A stretch of DNA of 64,000 bases from Coralloluteibacterium stylophorae (lineage in GTDB: Bacteria; Pseudomonadota; Gammaproteobacteria; Xanthomonadales; Xanthomonadaceae): positions 345,447-409,446 of the forward strand of contig NZ_JAGQFT020000004.1 in NCBI RefSeq assembly GCF_018122625.2. Direction: 5' to 3'. This document shows, one piece after another, positions 36,370-45,924 of the stretch. Both the position numbers and the translations under genes were made by a program. The stretch's first letter is position 1, and each line of letters opens with the position of its first letter. The notes below the pieces were generated by a model that did not search any database, was not told the origin of the DNA, and saw nothing but the letters and a program-made list of their open reading frames with translations.

Positions 36370-36876
36370 TCACCGGTAGAGAACGTCGTCGTCGCCCTCG
36401 TCCATCCGGCTCGAGTCCCGCTTTATGAGCGCGTGTCCGCCCGAGGAGAGAGGCCGGATCGAGTAGCTCGCTCCGGGCAGCGTGATCGTTCCAATCAGCA
36501 CTCCGCGCCGCAACGTGAGCCTTACGTTCGGGACAGGGTCGTCTTCGGCGCCCACGCTGTAGCCGACCCAGTTCACGACACCTGCAGGCCACGCCTTCGA
36601 CGCCGCGGCAGTTGCGGCCGCATCCTTGACTGCGACCAGGTCGAACTCGAACAGGTCGATCGCGATCGCCTCCGCATCCAGCCCCTTCTCGTCCACGTCG
36701 ACGGCGCGCGCCCACTCGACGAAACCGTCCTTGCGCAGCTTCCTAAGCTGCTCCTCACCGTCACCCACCGCGGCGACGATGCCGGCCGCGTCCACGACGC
36801 GCTGCACCCGTTCCTGAGCGGCCGTCGCGCCGGCGAGAAGCAATGACGCGATGCACAGCATCCGTCCGATGCCCAT
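36370..36876 (-). CDS. Exported protein resembling a metallopeptidase propeptide, no catalytic domain
   Basis: 168 residues from ATG 36876 (SD-like GGAGAGGG just upstream). A Sec signal peptide MGIGRMLCIASLLLAGATAA is followed by a domain with the pattern NWVGYSVGAEDDPVPNVRLTLRRGVLIGTITLPGASYSIRPLSSGGHALIKRD. The W-x-G-x-x-x-G ... L-R-x-G-x-x-x-G-x-I ... Y-x-I ... G run is like the N-terminal propeptide of secreted M12/M72-type metallopeptidases. The zinc-binding HExxH part that should follow is absent: the gene ends and a convergent LysR gene follows 44 bases later. Either a remnant or a free-standing inhibitor-like prodomain; family assignment is inference. Confidence 0.6.
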   Translation of the reverse strand: MGIGRMLCIASLLLAGATAAQERVQRVVDAAGIVAAVGDGEEQLRKLRKDGFVEWARAVDVDEKGLDAEAIAIDLFEFDLVAVKDAAATAAASKAWPAGVVNWVGYSVGAEDDPVPNVRLTLRRGVLIGTITLPGASYSIRPLSSGGHALIKRDSSRMDEGDDDVLYR

Positions 36877-37006
36877 GGCCCTCTCCTTCGAGCATTCCTT
36901 CGCCGCTGTCGGCGGAGGGCGTGGTCGGCCGCTCGCTCCACACATGATCCACCGGTCCCAAGCCGCGGCCGCGACCCGACAAGGCCCCGCCGCGACGCCC
37001 TGCAGG

Positions 37007-37213
37007 TCAGTCGGCGCGTGCTGTGGGTTCGATGAACACGAACTCCTCGGCCGTCTCCGACACGTCGTGGATCAGGCCGGCGCGCTCCGTGTCCATCATG
37101 ATTCCATAGCCCGGATACGCCCAGCAGTCTTCGCTCGCCAGGTAATCTCTGTATCCAGAGAGGCGATCACCCGACCACGGTAGCGACCGTCGATCTGGAT
37201 GATCGCCAGGCAT
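37007..37213 (-). CDS. Small open reading frame, hypothetical, possibly not real
   Basis: 68 codons from ATG 37213. The translation is not low-complexity (contains ASEDCWAYPGYGIMMDTERAGLIHDVSETAEEFVFIEPTARAD) and codon use is less Arg/Pro-skewed than shadow frames. There is no good ribosome binding site. It could be a remnant of a larger gene. Internal ATGs at the Met-Met pair could serve as starts. The surrounding gap 36877-37269 holds nothing else. Confidence 0.35.
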   Translation of the reverse strand: MPGDHPDRRSLPWSGDRLSGYRDYLASEDCWAYPGYGIMMDTERAGLIHDVSETAEEFVFIEPTARAD

Positions 37214-37269
37214 CGTGGGAGTGGCGCCGCACGCAGGGCGGCCAACGATCCATCGACAGGGGAGACGAC

Positions 37270-38637
37270 ATGGACGTCCGGAAGGGACTGCGGATCATGG
37301 GCTGGCTGGCCGCCGGCTGCGTCGCATTGGTGCTGGGCCTGTACGTGGTGCTGCTGGTGGTCAACCGCTCGGACGAGCCGCCTTCGGCCGATGCCGTCGC
37401 GATGCGGGCGCTGATCGAGGAGCGGCCGGACGTGGCCGATGCCGACAACGGCTACGTGTATGCACTGGGCCTGCTGGTGGCCGACGGGCAGGATCCGGTC
37501 GCGCAGGGCGCCACCCGCATGGACTTCCTGGAGCGGCTCGGCCCCGGCGACGCCGCTGCCGACGACCTGGTGTTCGAGGGCGAGCGTCGTGCCTATCGCA
37601 ACGCGCGCTCGGATGCCGTGGCCGCGCTTGCGGATGCCTGCATGTACCAGGGCGCCGAGTGCGCGCAGCAGCTCGAGCGCGCGCCTGATGCCGTGTCCGA
37701 TTGGAAGGCCTCGGAGACCTGGCTGCTGGCGCGTTACCGCGAACTGATCGAGCGCAGCCAGTGGCGCGGACTCGTGCCCATCGACGCATCCGCACCGCTG
37801 CAGGGCTACCAGGGCCTGCTCGACGGCCAGCAACTCCTGCTGCTCGACGCCTGGCGGCAGGCGACGGCGGGCGATGCGGCAGGCGTGCGCGACGTGCTGC
37901 AGCAGGACCTCGCGTTCTGGCGCATGGTGCTGCGCTCCTCGGACCGGCTGATCGCCAAGATGATGGCGGTCAACGCGATCGACCGGCATTTCGCGCTGGG
38001 CAACCTCGCCCTGCGCGCCCTGCCGGCCGAGCAGCAGGCAGCCGCGATCCCGCCCTCGTGGCGGGAGCCGATCGACCGCGAGGAGCGCGCGCTGTACCGG
38101 CCGCTGGCCGGCGACTGGCGGCTGAGCCAGGCGACGGTCCATCACGCCGTGCAGCTGTCGCTCGCCGACATGGGCCTGATCGATCGCCTGGCTCCCCGGT
38201 TCTTCCAGCCGCAGGCGAGCAGCAACCTCCTGGCCACCGCGCTGCTGGACGTCGCCCGTGCCTACGATGTCGAGGATCTCGGTCGGGTTCCGCAGGTGAT
38301 GGAAGAGCGCCGCAATGCCGCCGAGGTGTCCGCCTGGCGGACCCTGCTGCACCCCTACAACACGGCCGGACACATCCTGGTCGACATCGCCAGGCCGGCG
38401 TATGCCGACTACGGCGTGCGCGCGGCGGATCTCGAGGGCGTCCGCCGCGCCGCCCTGCTGGCCGCGACGCTGCGCAGCCAGGGCATCGCTGCAAGCCAGG
38501 CCGCGTCCGCCGTCGCCGCATCCCCGCTGACCGACCCCTACACCGGCGCCGCGCTGCAGTGGGATGACGAGAGCGGGAGCGTGGTGTTCCACGGCCTGGC
38601 GAAGGGCGAACGCAGCCGGCGCATGCTGTTGCTGTAG
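37270..38637 (+). CDS. Membrane-anchored protein of unknown function
   Basis: 455 residues. One transmembrane segment at about residues 9-31 (IMGWLAAGCVALVLGLYVVLLVV) with the large remainder on the periplasmic side. The rest is helical, rich in Ala/Leu/Asp/Arg, with a WLLARYRELIERSQWRGLVP segment and a conserved-looking block LLHPYNTAGHILVDIARPAYADYGVRAADLEGVRRAALLAATLRSQGI near the C-terminus. The C-terminus DPYTGAALQWDDESGSVVFHGL resembles the ends of a family of Xanthomonadaceae/Legionella exported proteins of unknown role. ATG 37270 is preceded by GGGGAGACGAC. It stands alone. Confidence 0.72.
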   Translation: MDVRKGLRIMGWLAAGCVALVLGLYVVLLVVNRSDEPPSADAVAMRALIEERPDVADADNGYVYALGLLVADGQDPVAQGATRMDFLERLGPGDAAADDLVFEGERRAYRNARSDAVAALADACMYQGAECAQQLERAPDAVSDWKASETWLLARYRELIERSQWRGLVPIDASAPLQGYQGLLDGQQLLLLDAWRQATAGDAAGVRDVLQQDLAFWRMVLRSSDRLIAKMMAVNAIDRHFALGNLALRALPAEQQAAAIPPSWREPIDREERALYRPLAGDWRLSQATVHHAVQLSLADMGLIDRLAPRFFQPQASSNLLATALLDVARAYDVEDLGRVPQVMEERRNAAEVSAWRTLLHPYNTAGHILVDIARPAYADYGVRAADLEGVRRAALLAATLRSQGIAASQAASAVAASPLTDPYTGAALQWDDESGSVVFHGLAKGERSRRMLLL

Positions 38638-38871
38638 CCGGCCCGACGGGGTCGTGGTCCGCCTGCTGCCGGCCATGGGACCAGTGGACGGAGCGAGCCG
38701 ATCTCCACCGGCTCCGCCAGGAGGTGCGCAGGAGTCCTGCTTCCATCGCTGACGCCGGCAGCCGCAGGCGGAGCCGGCAAGCATCGGTCGATTTCCCCTA
38801 TTCCTCGATATTCAGCTTGAATTCCCGGCTGTCATGCCCGTGGATGGCGGCATCCAGCGGAGGGGGACGGA

Positions 38872-39510
38872 ATGAAGTTCGGCGATTACCTCAGGCATGC
38901 GCGCGTGCAGCGCGGATGGACGCAGCCGGAAGCCGCGGCCCGGGCCGGCATCGAGCAGTCCTACCTGTCGAAGCTGGAGACCGGGAAGTCGATCCCGTCG
39001 GGCGAGATCTACGACAGGCTCGCCGGCGCCTACGGCATCGCGCCGCACGCGATGCTCGACATCCTGTTCCCCGCGGAACTCGAGCGCCTGCGCGAGATCG
39101 ACAGCCTGCGGGCGCTGATGCTGGCCCAGTCGCACAGGCGCCGCGCCATCCCGCGCCGCTGGCTCACGGCCGGGCTCGTCGCGCTGGCGCTGGGAGGCGG
39201 CTTTGTCGGCCTGTCGATGGTGGACCGCGGTCGCGACGTCGCGACCTTCACCTACGTCTCCGACCAGGTGTTTCCGCAGGACGGCGCGGAGGGCGACGAG
39301 CCGGTCCGGGCGGCGGCGGCGACGCGGTACATCGCGCAGATGCGGGGCCCCGAATTCACCGAGGCTACCCCGGAGGGCGTGCGCCTGTGGCGGCTCGTCG
39401 GCAGCGGCGCGCAGTGGCAACCCGCCCGCTTCGGCTGGGCGCTGGTCCCGGGCCTCCTCCTGATCTCGGCCGGTCTCGGCTGCTTCTTCCTCGCCGGGCG
39501 CTGGCGCTGA
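38872..39510 (+). CDS. Xre-type helix-turn-helix protein with two C-terminal membrane segments
   Basis: 212 residues. The N-terminal Xre/Cro HTH is MKFGDYLRHARVQRGWTQPEAAARAGIEQSYLSKLETGKSIPSGEIYDRLAGAYGI (residues 1-57). A linker, then a membrane helix RWLTAGLVALALGGGFVGLSMV (~98-119), about 60 residues with YVSDQVFPQDG, and a second helix FGWALVPGLLLISAGLGCFFLAG at the end. The intervening segment would lie in the periplasm, so the protein could link an external signal to DNA binding. The next gene, 52 bases downstream on the same strand, is a serine hydrolase of the beta-lactamase fold. Confidence 0.85.
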   Translation: MKFGDYLRHARVQRGWTQPEAAARAGIEQSYLSKLETGKSIPSGEIYDRLAGAYGIAPHAMLDILFPAELERLREIDSLRALMLAQSHRRRAIPRRWLTAGLVALALGGGFVGLSMVDRGRDVATFTYVSDQVFPQDGAEGDEPVRAAAATRYIAQMRGPEFTEATPEGVRLWRLVGSGAQWQPARFGWALVPGLLLISAGLGCFFLAGRWR

Positions 39511-39562
39511 CGTGCCTGCGCCCACCCCGACGGCATCACGAATCCACCAGGAGCACCGACCG

Positions 39563-40741
39563 ATGAAACTCCCCGCGATCGTCACCGCGTTCCTGCTCGC
39601 CACCTGGACGGCACTGGCCAGCGGCGCCCCCGTCGTCTCCGCGCCGCCGGCCATCGAGGCCGCCGATCTCGATGCCCGCATCGAACGCCTGATGAGGACG
39701 GAGGACGTCGAGGGGCTGGCCATCGCGGTGATCGACGGCAGGGACATCACCCACGTCAGGGCGTTCGGCCATCGCAACGTCGCCAGGCGCCAACCGCTCG
39801 AGACCGACACGATCATGTACGGCGCATCGCTGACCAAGGCCGCCTTCGCCTACATGGTCCTGCAGCTGGTCGACGAGGGCAGGATCGGGCTCGACCGTCC
39901 CATCTCCGACTACCTCGACAAGCCTCTGCCCGCCTACGACGAGGGCGACCGCAGCTGGGCGACGCTGGAGGGACAGGAGGCGTGGCGGTTGCTGACCCCG
40001 CGCATCCTGCTGACCCATTCCTCGGGGCTCGCGAACCTGCGCTTCCTCGAGCCGGAACAGGCGCTGCGCTTCCACTTCAGCCCGGGGCGCGGCTATGCGT
40101 ACTCGGGCGAGGGCTACTACCTCCTGCAGTTCGTGCTGGAAGAGGGACTGGGCCTGGACGTGAAGGCGGAGATGCAGCGCCGGATCTTCGACCGCTTCGG
40201 CATGCCCGACAGCGACATGCAGTGGCGCGCCGACTTCGCCGGCCGGCTCGCCGACGGCTACGCCATGGACGGATCGTTCGAGCCGCACGACGAGCGCAGC
40301 ACGGTCAGCGCCTCGGGATCGATGGACACGACCATCGCCGACCAGGCGCGCATGTGGCGCGGCATGCTGGCGGGCGAGGGCCTGTCGCGCGCCATGCGGG
40401 CGGAGTGGATCCGGCCTGCCGTGCCGATCCGCACGGCCTACAAGTTCCCCACGATCCAGGCCAGCACCACGCGCGATCCGCGCACCGCGGCCATCGGCCT
40501 CGGAGCCGGGCTCGGCGTCGAGGCATGGCAGGGTCCGCGCGGGCCGGCCTTCGCCAAGGGCGGGCACAACGAGTGGACCGGCAACATCGCGATCTGCCAG
40601 CAGGTCGAGGACCGCTGCGTGGTGCTGCTGTCCAACAGCGTCCGCGCCGAGATCATCTATCCGGAGATCGTCGAGCTGGTCCTGGGCGAAACGAACTATC
40701 CGTGGTGGTGGACCTATCCCGAGCTGCACCGGGCGAGGTGA
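39563..40741 (+). CDS. Exported serine hydrolase of the beta-lactamase/class C fold
   Basis: 392 residues from ATG 39563, preceded by CAGGAG. Signal peptide MKLPAIVTAFLLATWTALASGA, then the beta-lactamase-family domain: nucleophile SxxK in GASLTKAAF (about residue 89), the Tyr of the second motif in YAYSGEGYYLLQ (~178), LLTHSSGLANL, and GGHNEWTGN near the C-terminus in place of the K/H-T/S-G box. D-Ala-D-Ala peptidase-like or esterase activity is likely. It probably forms a transcription unit with the upstream HTH-membrane protein. The last 89 bases overlap the convergent MFS gene. Confidence 0.88.
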   Translation: MKLPAIVTAFLLATWTALASGAPVVSAPPAIEAADLDARIERLMRTEDVEGLAIAVIDGRDITHVRAFGHRNVARRQPLETDTIMYGASLTKAAFAYMVLQLVDEGRIGLDRPISDYLDKPLPAYDEGDRSWATLEGQEAWRLLTPRILLTHSSGLANLRFLEPEQALRFHFSPGRGYAYSGEGYYLLQFVLEEGLGLDVKAEMQRRIFDRFGMPDSDMQWRADFAGRLADGYAMDGSFEPHDERSTVSASGSMDTTIADQARMWRGMLAGEGLSRAMRAEWIRPAVPIRTAYKFPTIQASTTRDPRTAAIGLGAGLGVEAWQGPRGPAFAKGGHNEWTGNIAICQQVEDRCVVLLSNSVRAEIIYPEIVELVLGETNYPWWWTYPELHRAR

Positions 40742-42194
40742 GCACCTGGGGCTCAGGCGCGGGCATGCCGTCAGCTCGCCCCGCTGCGGACGGCCTGCGC
40801 TTCCCGCCCAGCGCGGCCGCCACCGCCAGCGCGGCGGCGATCGCCAAGGACGCGGCCGCGAAGCCGAGCCGCACGTCGTGCGCACCGGCGCCGTCGGGCG
40901 CGATGGCGAAGAACACGCCGCCGATCATCGCCACCCAGATCGCGGCGCCGATCTGCAGGGTGGCATTCACCAGGCCCGACGCCAGCCCCGCCCAGCGCGC
41001 GTCGACATGATCCACGCTGGACCGCACCAGCGCCGGCAGCGCGATGCCCTGCCCGGCACCGATGGCGAACAACGGCAGCGCGAGCCAGGAGGGTGCGCCG
41101 GCACCGACCAGCGTCGCGGCCATCACCAGGCCGAGGACTTCCAGGACCATGCCGAACGCGGCGGTACGCGGGCCCAGGTACGCCGCAATGCGCGGGCTGC
41201 ACAGCGGGCCGAGAAGGAAACCGATGCCGAGCGGCAGGATCGCCAGCCCGGCCGCGAAGGCGTCGCGGCCCAGGCCCGCCTGCTCGTAGATCGCGAACAC
41301 GAGGAAGAACGCCGCCAGCGCGTAGAAGAAGAAGGTCGACGCGAGGCTGCGGCGCAGCCCGCGCACGGCCAGCAGCGAGGGCAGGATCAAGGGCGTCCCG
41401 CCGGCGGCTTCCTGCCGCACTTCATGGCGCCAGAACACGAGCAGCAGCGGACCGCTCACGCCCAGCAGGGCCAGGCACCACCACGGCCAGCGGTGCTCCC
41501 GACCTTCGATCACCGGCACCACCAGGGCGAGCAGGCCGGCCGCCAGCAGCAGCGCTCCCCTCACGTCCAGGCGCGCCGCGCGTTCGGGCCGGCTCTCGCG
41601 CATCAACGCCAGCGCAGCCGGGACGGCGAGCGCGATGACCGGAAGGTTGACCAGGAACACGCTGCGCCAACCGAGTCCCCACGGACTGGCCGAAACCAGC
41701 ACGCCGCCCAGCAGTTGTCCGGCCACGGACGCGAGGCCGAACGTCGCGCCATAGAGGCTCAGCGCGCGGCTCTTCTCGCCCGCGGGGAAGAGGGCGTGGA
41801 TCGATGCCAGCGACTGCGGCGCCATGACCGCCGCCGAGATGCCCTGCAGCAGCCGTCCGGCGACGAGCACGCCCGGCGACGGCGCCAGGCCGCACAGCGT
41901 CGAGGCGATGCCGAAGCCGAGCATGCCGCCCAGGAACACGCGTTTGCGGCCATGCAGATCGCCCAGGCGCCCGCCCAGGATCAAGGTTACGGCATAGGCC
42001 GCGGCATAGACCGAGATCACCAGCTGCGACACGTCGGCAGAGGCGCCCAGGTCCGCGCGGATCGCGGGCAGCGCCACGTTGACGATGAAGAAGTCCAGCG
42101 GCGGCAGGAGCGTGCCGGTCAGCAGCACGGCCAGCGCGAGCCATCTGCGCGGATCGGCGGCCGTCGCCTCCGCGGTGTGCGTCTCCACATCCAT
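40653..42194 (-). CDS. MFS transporter, DHA2 (EmrB/QacA) family
   Basis: 513 residues, 14 hydrophobic helices. Start ATG 42194 (MDVETHTAEATAADPRRWLALAVLLTGTLLPPLDFFIVNVALPAI). The DHA2 signatures are seen: LDFFIVNVALPAI in helix 1, LGGRLGDLHGRKRVF in loop 2-3, and LQGISAAVMAPQSLASI in helix 4. Probable drug/proton antiporter. The C-terminal ~40 residues after helix 14 are polar and run into the convergent serine hydrolase gene, so the C-terminus may be extended by loss of an earlier stop. The EthD-like gene ends 23 bases upstream and shares the strand. Confidence 0.9.
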   Translation of the reverse strand: MDVETHTAEATAADPRRWLALAVLLTGTLLPPLDFFIVNVALPAIRADLGASADVSQLVISVYAAAYAVTLILGGRLGDLHGRKRVFLGGMLGFGIASTLCGLAPSPGVLVAGRLLQGISAAVMAPQSLASIHALFPAGEKSRALSLYGATFGLASVAGQLLGGVLVSASPWGLGWRSVFLVNLPVIALAVPAALALMRESRPERAARLDVRGALLLAAGLLALVVPVIEGREHRWPWWCLALLGVSGPLLLVFWRHEVRQEAAGGTPLILPSLLAVRGLRRSLASTFFFYALAAFFLVFAIYEQAGLGRDAFAAGLAILPLGIGFLLGPLCSPRIAAYLGPRTAAFGMVLEVLGLVMAATLVGAGAPSWLALPLFAIGAGQGIALPALVRSSVDHVDARWAGLASGLVNATLQIGAAIWVAMIGGVFFAIAPDGAGAHDVRLGFAAASLAIAAALAVAAALGGKRRPSAAGRADGMPAPEPQVLTSPGAARDRSTTTDSSFRPGPARRSPDR

Positions 42195-42217
42195 CGCCTG
42201 CGGATCTCCGTGCCGGA

Positions 42218-42535
42218 TCAGAGCGGGAGGAGCCGGAACCGCGTCGGCGCAATCGCGGTGAAGCGCGGCACGTCGGCCATGACGCGGGCGGCTTCCGGCG
42301 AGGCGAAGGCGGCGTCGAGCGCGGCGTCGTCGCGGAAGATGCATTCGCACAGGGCGACGGTTCCTTCCGACCCGCTGGCCGGAAAGAACGCCTCCAGGCC
42401 GAGCAGGCCGTAGCGACCCCACGCCGCCATCACCAGCGGCAGGTGGACATCGACGTAGTAATGCCGATCGAAGCGGTCGTGGCGCGCACCTCGATAGCGC
42501 ACGTGGACGACGGTGGGCGATGCCTGGCTATGCAT
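42218..42535 (-). CDS. EthD-domain (dimeric alpha/beta barrel) protein
   Basis: 105 residues from ATG 42535. The EthD pattern is VVHVRYRGARHDRFDRHYYVDVHLPLVMAAWGRYGLLGLEAFFPASGSEGTVALCECIFRDDAALDAAFASPEAARVMADVPRFT: the FDRHYYVDVHLPL segment is the family hallmark. EthD-like proteins occur with degradation or quinone pathways. It is followed on the same strand by the DHA2 pump and preceded, 89 bases upstream, by the racemase gene, suggesting a small metabolic/efflux unit. Confidence 0.82.
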   Translation of the reverse strand: MHSQASPTVVHVRYRGARHDRFDRHYYVDVHLPLVMAAWGRYGLLGLEAFFPASGSEGTVALCECIFRDDAALDAAFASPEAARVMADVPRFTAIAPTRFRLLPL

Positions 42536-42624
42536 GGGTATCCGATCGCAGCGGCGCCCTGTGTTGGGCGTTGGATGGGTGGGCTGCGGGTGGGCCTCGT
42601 CCGCGCGTGCGGGGGCCGCCCGCG

Positions 42625-43317
42625 TCAGGACGCGAGGCCGCGCAGCGCGGCGGCGCGGGCATGCAGCGCGGTGGTATCGAACAGCGGCACCGCGGCATCG
42701 GCCTGCGACACCAGCAGCGTGATCTCGGTACAGCCCAGGACGATGCCCTGCGCACCGGCGTCGGCGAGAGCGGCCATGACCCGGCGATAGGCCGCGCGCG
42801 ACCCGTCGCGGATGACGCCCTGGCAGAGCTCCTCGTAGATGACCCGGTGCACCTCGGCACGCGCGTCGGCGTCCGGGGTGATCACCTCGATGCCGCGCGC
42901 CTCCAACCGCGCGCGGTAGAAGTCCTGCTCCATGGTGAAGCGCGTGCCGAGCAGGCCGACGCGGGTGATGCCGGCCGCGGCCAGCGCATCCGCGGTGCAG
43001 TCGGCGATGTGCAGCAGCGGCAACGGCGTGGCCGCGGCGATGGCGTCGGCCACCTTGTGCATGGTGTTGGTGCACAGCACGAGGAAGTCGGCGCCGCCGG
43101 CCTGCAGCGCGCGCGCGGCATCGGCCATCGCCGCGCCCGCGGCCGCCCAGTCGCCGGCGTGCTGGAGCGCTTCGATGTCGTGGAAGTCGACGCTGAACAG
43201 CAGCAGCCGCGCCGAGTGCAGGCCGCCCCGCTGGTCGCGGACGGTCTCGTTGATGAGGCGGTAGTAGGGCAGGGTCGATTCCCAGCTCATGCCGCCGATC
43301 AGTCCGATGGTTTGCAT
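42625..43317 (-). CDS. Aspartate/glutamate racemase family protein
   Basis: 230 residues from ATG 43317 with AGGAGG six bases upstream. N-terminus MQTIGLIGGMSWESTLPYYRLINETVRDQRGGLHSARLLLFSVDF is typical of YgeA/aspartate-racemase proteins. The two catalytic cysteines are in LVLCTNTMHKVAD (about residue 80) and IVLGCTEITLL (~195). PLP-independent racemisation of Asp or Glu is expected. The same-strand neighbours downstream are EthD-like and MFS genes. Confidence 0.92.
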   Translation of the reverse strand: MQTIGLIGGMSWESTLPYYRLINETVRDQRGGLHSARLLLFSVDFHDIEALQHAGDWAAAGAAMADAARALQAGGADFLVLCTNTMHKVADAIAAATPLPLLHIADCTADALAAAGITRVGLLGTRFTMEQDFYRARLEARGIEVITPDADARAEVHRVIYEELCQGVIRDGSRAAYRRVMAALADAGAQGIVLGCTEITLLVSQADAAVPLFDTTALHARAAALRGLAS

Positions 43318-43387
43318 CGTCTTCCTCCTGATGTGTGTCGCGTGCCGCGCAGCTTCGCCAACCCGGGCCTACGAAGCACGCCCGGCT

Positions 43388-43538
43388 CCCTCCCCCTCGT
43401 GGGGGAGGGTTGGGGAGAGGGGCGTGGCGCAGCCACGGCTGTTGCTCGATCGCGGCCGAACGCAGCGCTTCGCGCCCCATCCCGCCCTTCCTCCGGAAGG
43501 AAAAGGCGCTTCTGCCCCTTCCCCGCCTGCGGGGGAAG
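43388..43538. repeat. GC-rich palindromic repeats
   Basis: CCCTCCCCC-TCGT-GGGGGAGGG (43388-43409) and CCTTCCCC...GGGGAAGG (43516-43538) are two related hairpins about 125 bases apart, with GTGGC-GCA-GCCAC near 43425. They are followed by similar text (TTGGGGAGAGGGG / TCGGGATGGGGGTGAGG). These are the dispersed hairpins often seen between genes of GC-rich Proteobacteria. The whole gap 43318-43668 contains no gene. Confidence 0.7.
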
Positions 43539-43668
43539 GTCGGGATGGGGGTGAGGCGCGCAGCGCAGGCGCCGGACGTGCGCGCGGGCCGCATGCTGGG
43601 CCGCTCCGCAGCGACCGGTCGTCGCGGAGCGCAAGCGCGCAGGACGGCCAGTGCGCGGCACCGCCGCC

Positions 43669-44415
<747 letters not shown>

Positions 44416-44561
44416 GTCCTGGGTTCCGGATGGGGCGGCCTGCGCGGGCCGGCGCGCGTCCCGCGCGGGCCGCCGATGAGCGAGGCGCCATGCTGGTCCC
44501 AGCACGATTGTCTGTGGACTGCCATTCCTGCATCTTCCGCGTACGTTTTTGAACGGCGGTC

Positions 44562-45449
44562 ATGGCGATGGAGTGGAGCGACGTCCGGATCTTCCTGGCC
44601 GTCTCCCGCGGCGGCTCGTTCGGCGAGGCCGCCCGCAGCCTGGGCGTGAGCCATCCGACGGTCGGCCGCCGCGTCAGGGCGCTCGAGGACGAGGCGCAGC
44701 AACCCCTGTTCCGCAGGACCCGGCGCGGGCTGGTGCTCACCGATGCCGGGGATGCGCTGCTGGCGCTGGCGGAGTCGATGGAGAACTCCGCGCTCGCCAT
44801 GGAGCGGCGCCTGGCGGGCAACCACGACCGCCTCGAAGGCATCCTGCGCATCTCGTCGGCCGACTGGTTCGCCGGCTACGTGCTCGCGCCCGTCCTGGCC
44901 GAACTGGGGCGTCGCCATCCCGCCGTCGTGCCGGAGCTGATCGCGAGCTATCGCCTGCTCGACCTCTCGCGCCGCGACGCCGACGTGGCCTTCCGCATCG
45001 TGCCCTTCAGCGAGCCGGACATCGTCCAGCGCCGCCTGATGCGGATCGGCTACGGCGTCTACGGCACGGCCGACACCGCGCGCATCGCACAGGACGACCC
45101 GGACGCGGTCGGGCTCATCCTGATGAACACGGCGCAGTCCCACTTCCCCGACGTCGCCTGGCTGCTCGACGCCTTCCCGACGTCGAGGCGCGTGTTCACC
45201 AGCACGAGCCGGAGCGTGCAGGCGCGGATGTGCCTGCAGGGCGTGGGCCTCGCCGTGCTGCCGAGGCCGCTGGGCGACGCGATGCCCGGCCTGCAGCGCA
45301 TCGCCACCCCGGAGCCACCGCCGGCGCGGGACGTCTGGGTGGGCTACCACCACGACCTGCGGCACATGGACCGCCTGCGCGCGATGCTCGAGATCGCCGA
45401 TGCGCTGCTGGCGGATGGGCAAGCGCCCCAGCTGCCCGCTGCCGGGTGA
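44562..45449 (+). CDS. LysR-type transcriptional regulator
   Basis: 295 residues. HTH MEWSDVRIFLAVSRGGSFGEAARSLGVSHPTVGRRVRALEDEAQQPLFRRTRRGLVLTDAGDALL (residues 3-67), then a periplasmic-binding-like effector domain (EGILRISSADWFAGYVLAPVLAELGRRHPAVVPELIAS). The divergent position to the SDR gene (146 bases between starts) marks that gene as the likely target. The intergenic spacer is long enough for two LysR boxes, but none was assigned with confidence. Confidence 0.92.
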   Translation: MAMEWSDVRIFLAVSRGGSFGEAARSLGVSHPTVGRRVRALEDEAQQPLFRRTRRGLVLTDAGDALLALAESMENSALAMERRLAGNHDRLEGILRISSADWFAGYVLAPVLAELGRRHPAVVPELIASYRLLDLSRRDADVAFRIVPFSEPDIVQRRLMRIGYGVYGTADTARIAQDDPDAVGLILMNTAQSHFPDVAWLLDAFPTSRRVFTSTSRSVQARMCLQGVGLAVLPRPLGDAMPGLQRIATPEPPPARDVWVGYHHDLRHMDRLRAMLEIADALLADGQAPQLPAAG

Positions 45450-45924
45450 CGGTTGCGGCGGACCGCGCGGCCCACCAGCCCCACCAGCCGGAACAGGGCA
45501 GGACGAACAGGCGGAGGCCGGTCCACCACGTGCAGGAGAGCCAGGCCCCGGAAACAGGCCCGCGCCCGCGCGCGAGGTTGGCGGAGGGCATGAGGCGCTC
45601 GTTGCCGACCCGCCGTCCCGCGCCGGGGGCGAGCACGGCACCACGGGCAGGCCGGATTCAGCGCTGATCCGGTTCCAGGATGGCGACCCGCAGTCTGCGT
45701 CGACCGACGTCCGCGCACCGTTCCCATTGCTGCGCTTCTGGCAGCCGACCCGAATCATCGGATCCGATCCCGGCTACAGCCCGCTCCCGGTGGGCAAGGT
45801 GCCGCCTGGACCACAGCCGGATCGTGCCGTCGCCCCGCGACCCCGGCCCCTGCGGACGACCGCGGATGAATCTGGCCGTCCAGGCCCAATGAACGGATGC
45901 CGCTTTACCTGCCGCAACGACTGG
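45450..45924. other. Intergenic region, 475 bases, no gene recognised
   Basis: It lies between a LysR gene and the convergent DUF2306 protein. Open frames here give only Pro/Arg/Ala-rich translations. No hairpin with a U-tract, REP unit or IS end was recognised. Confidence 0.5.

Noticed and set aside
44416..44561. LysR-box between the SDR and LysR genes
   Set aside because: Several T-N11-A matches, none palindromic enough to choose.
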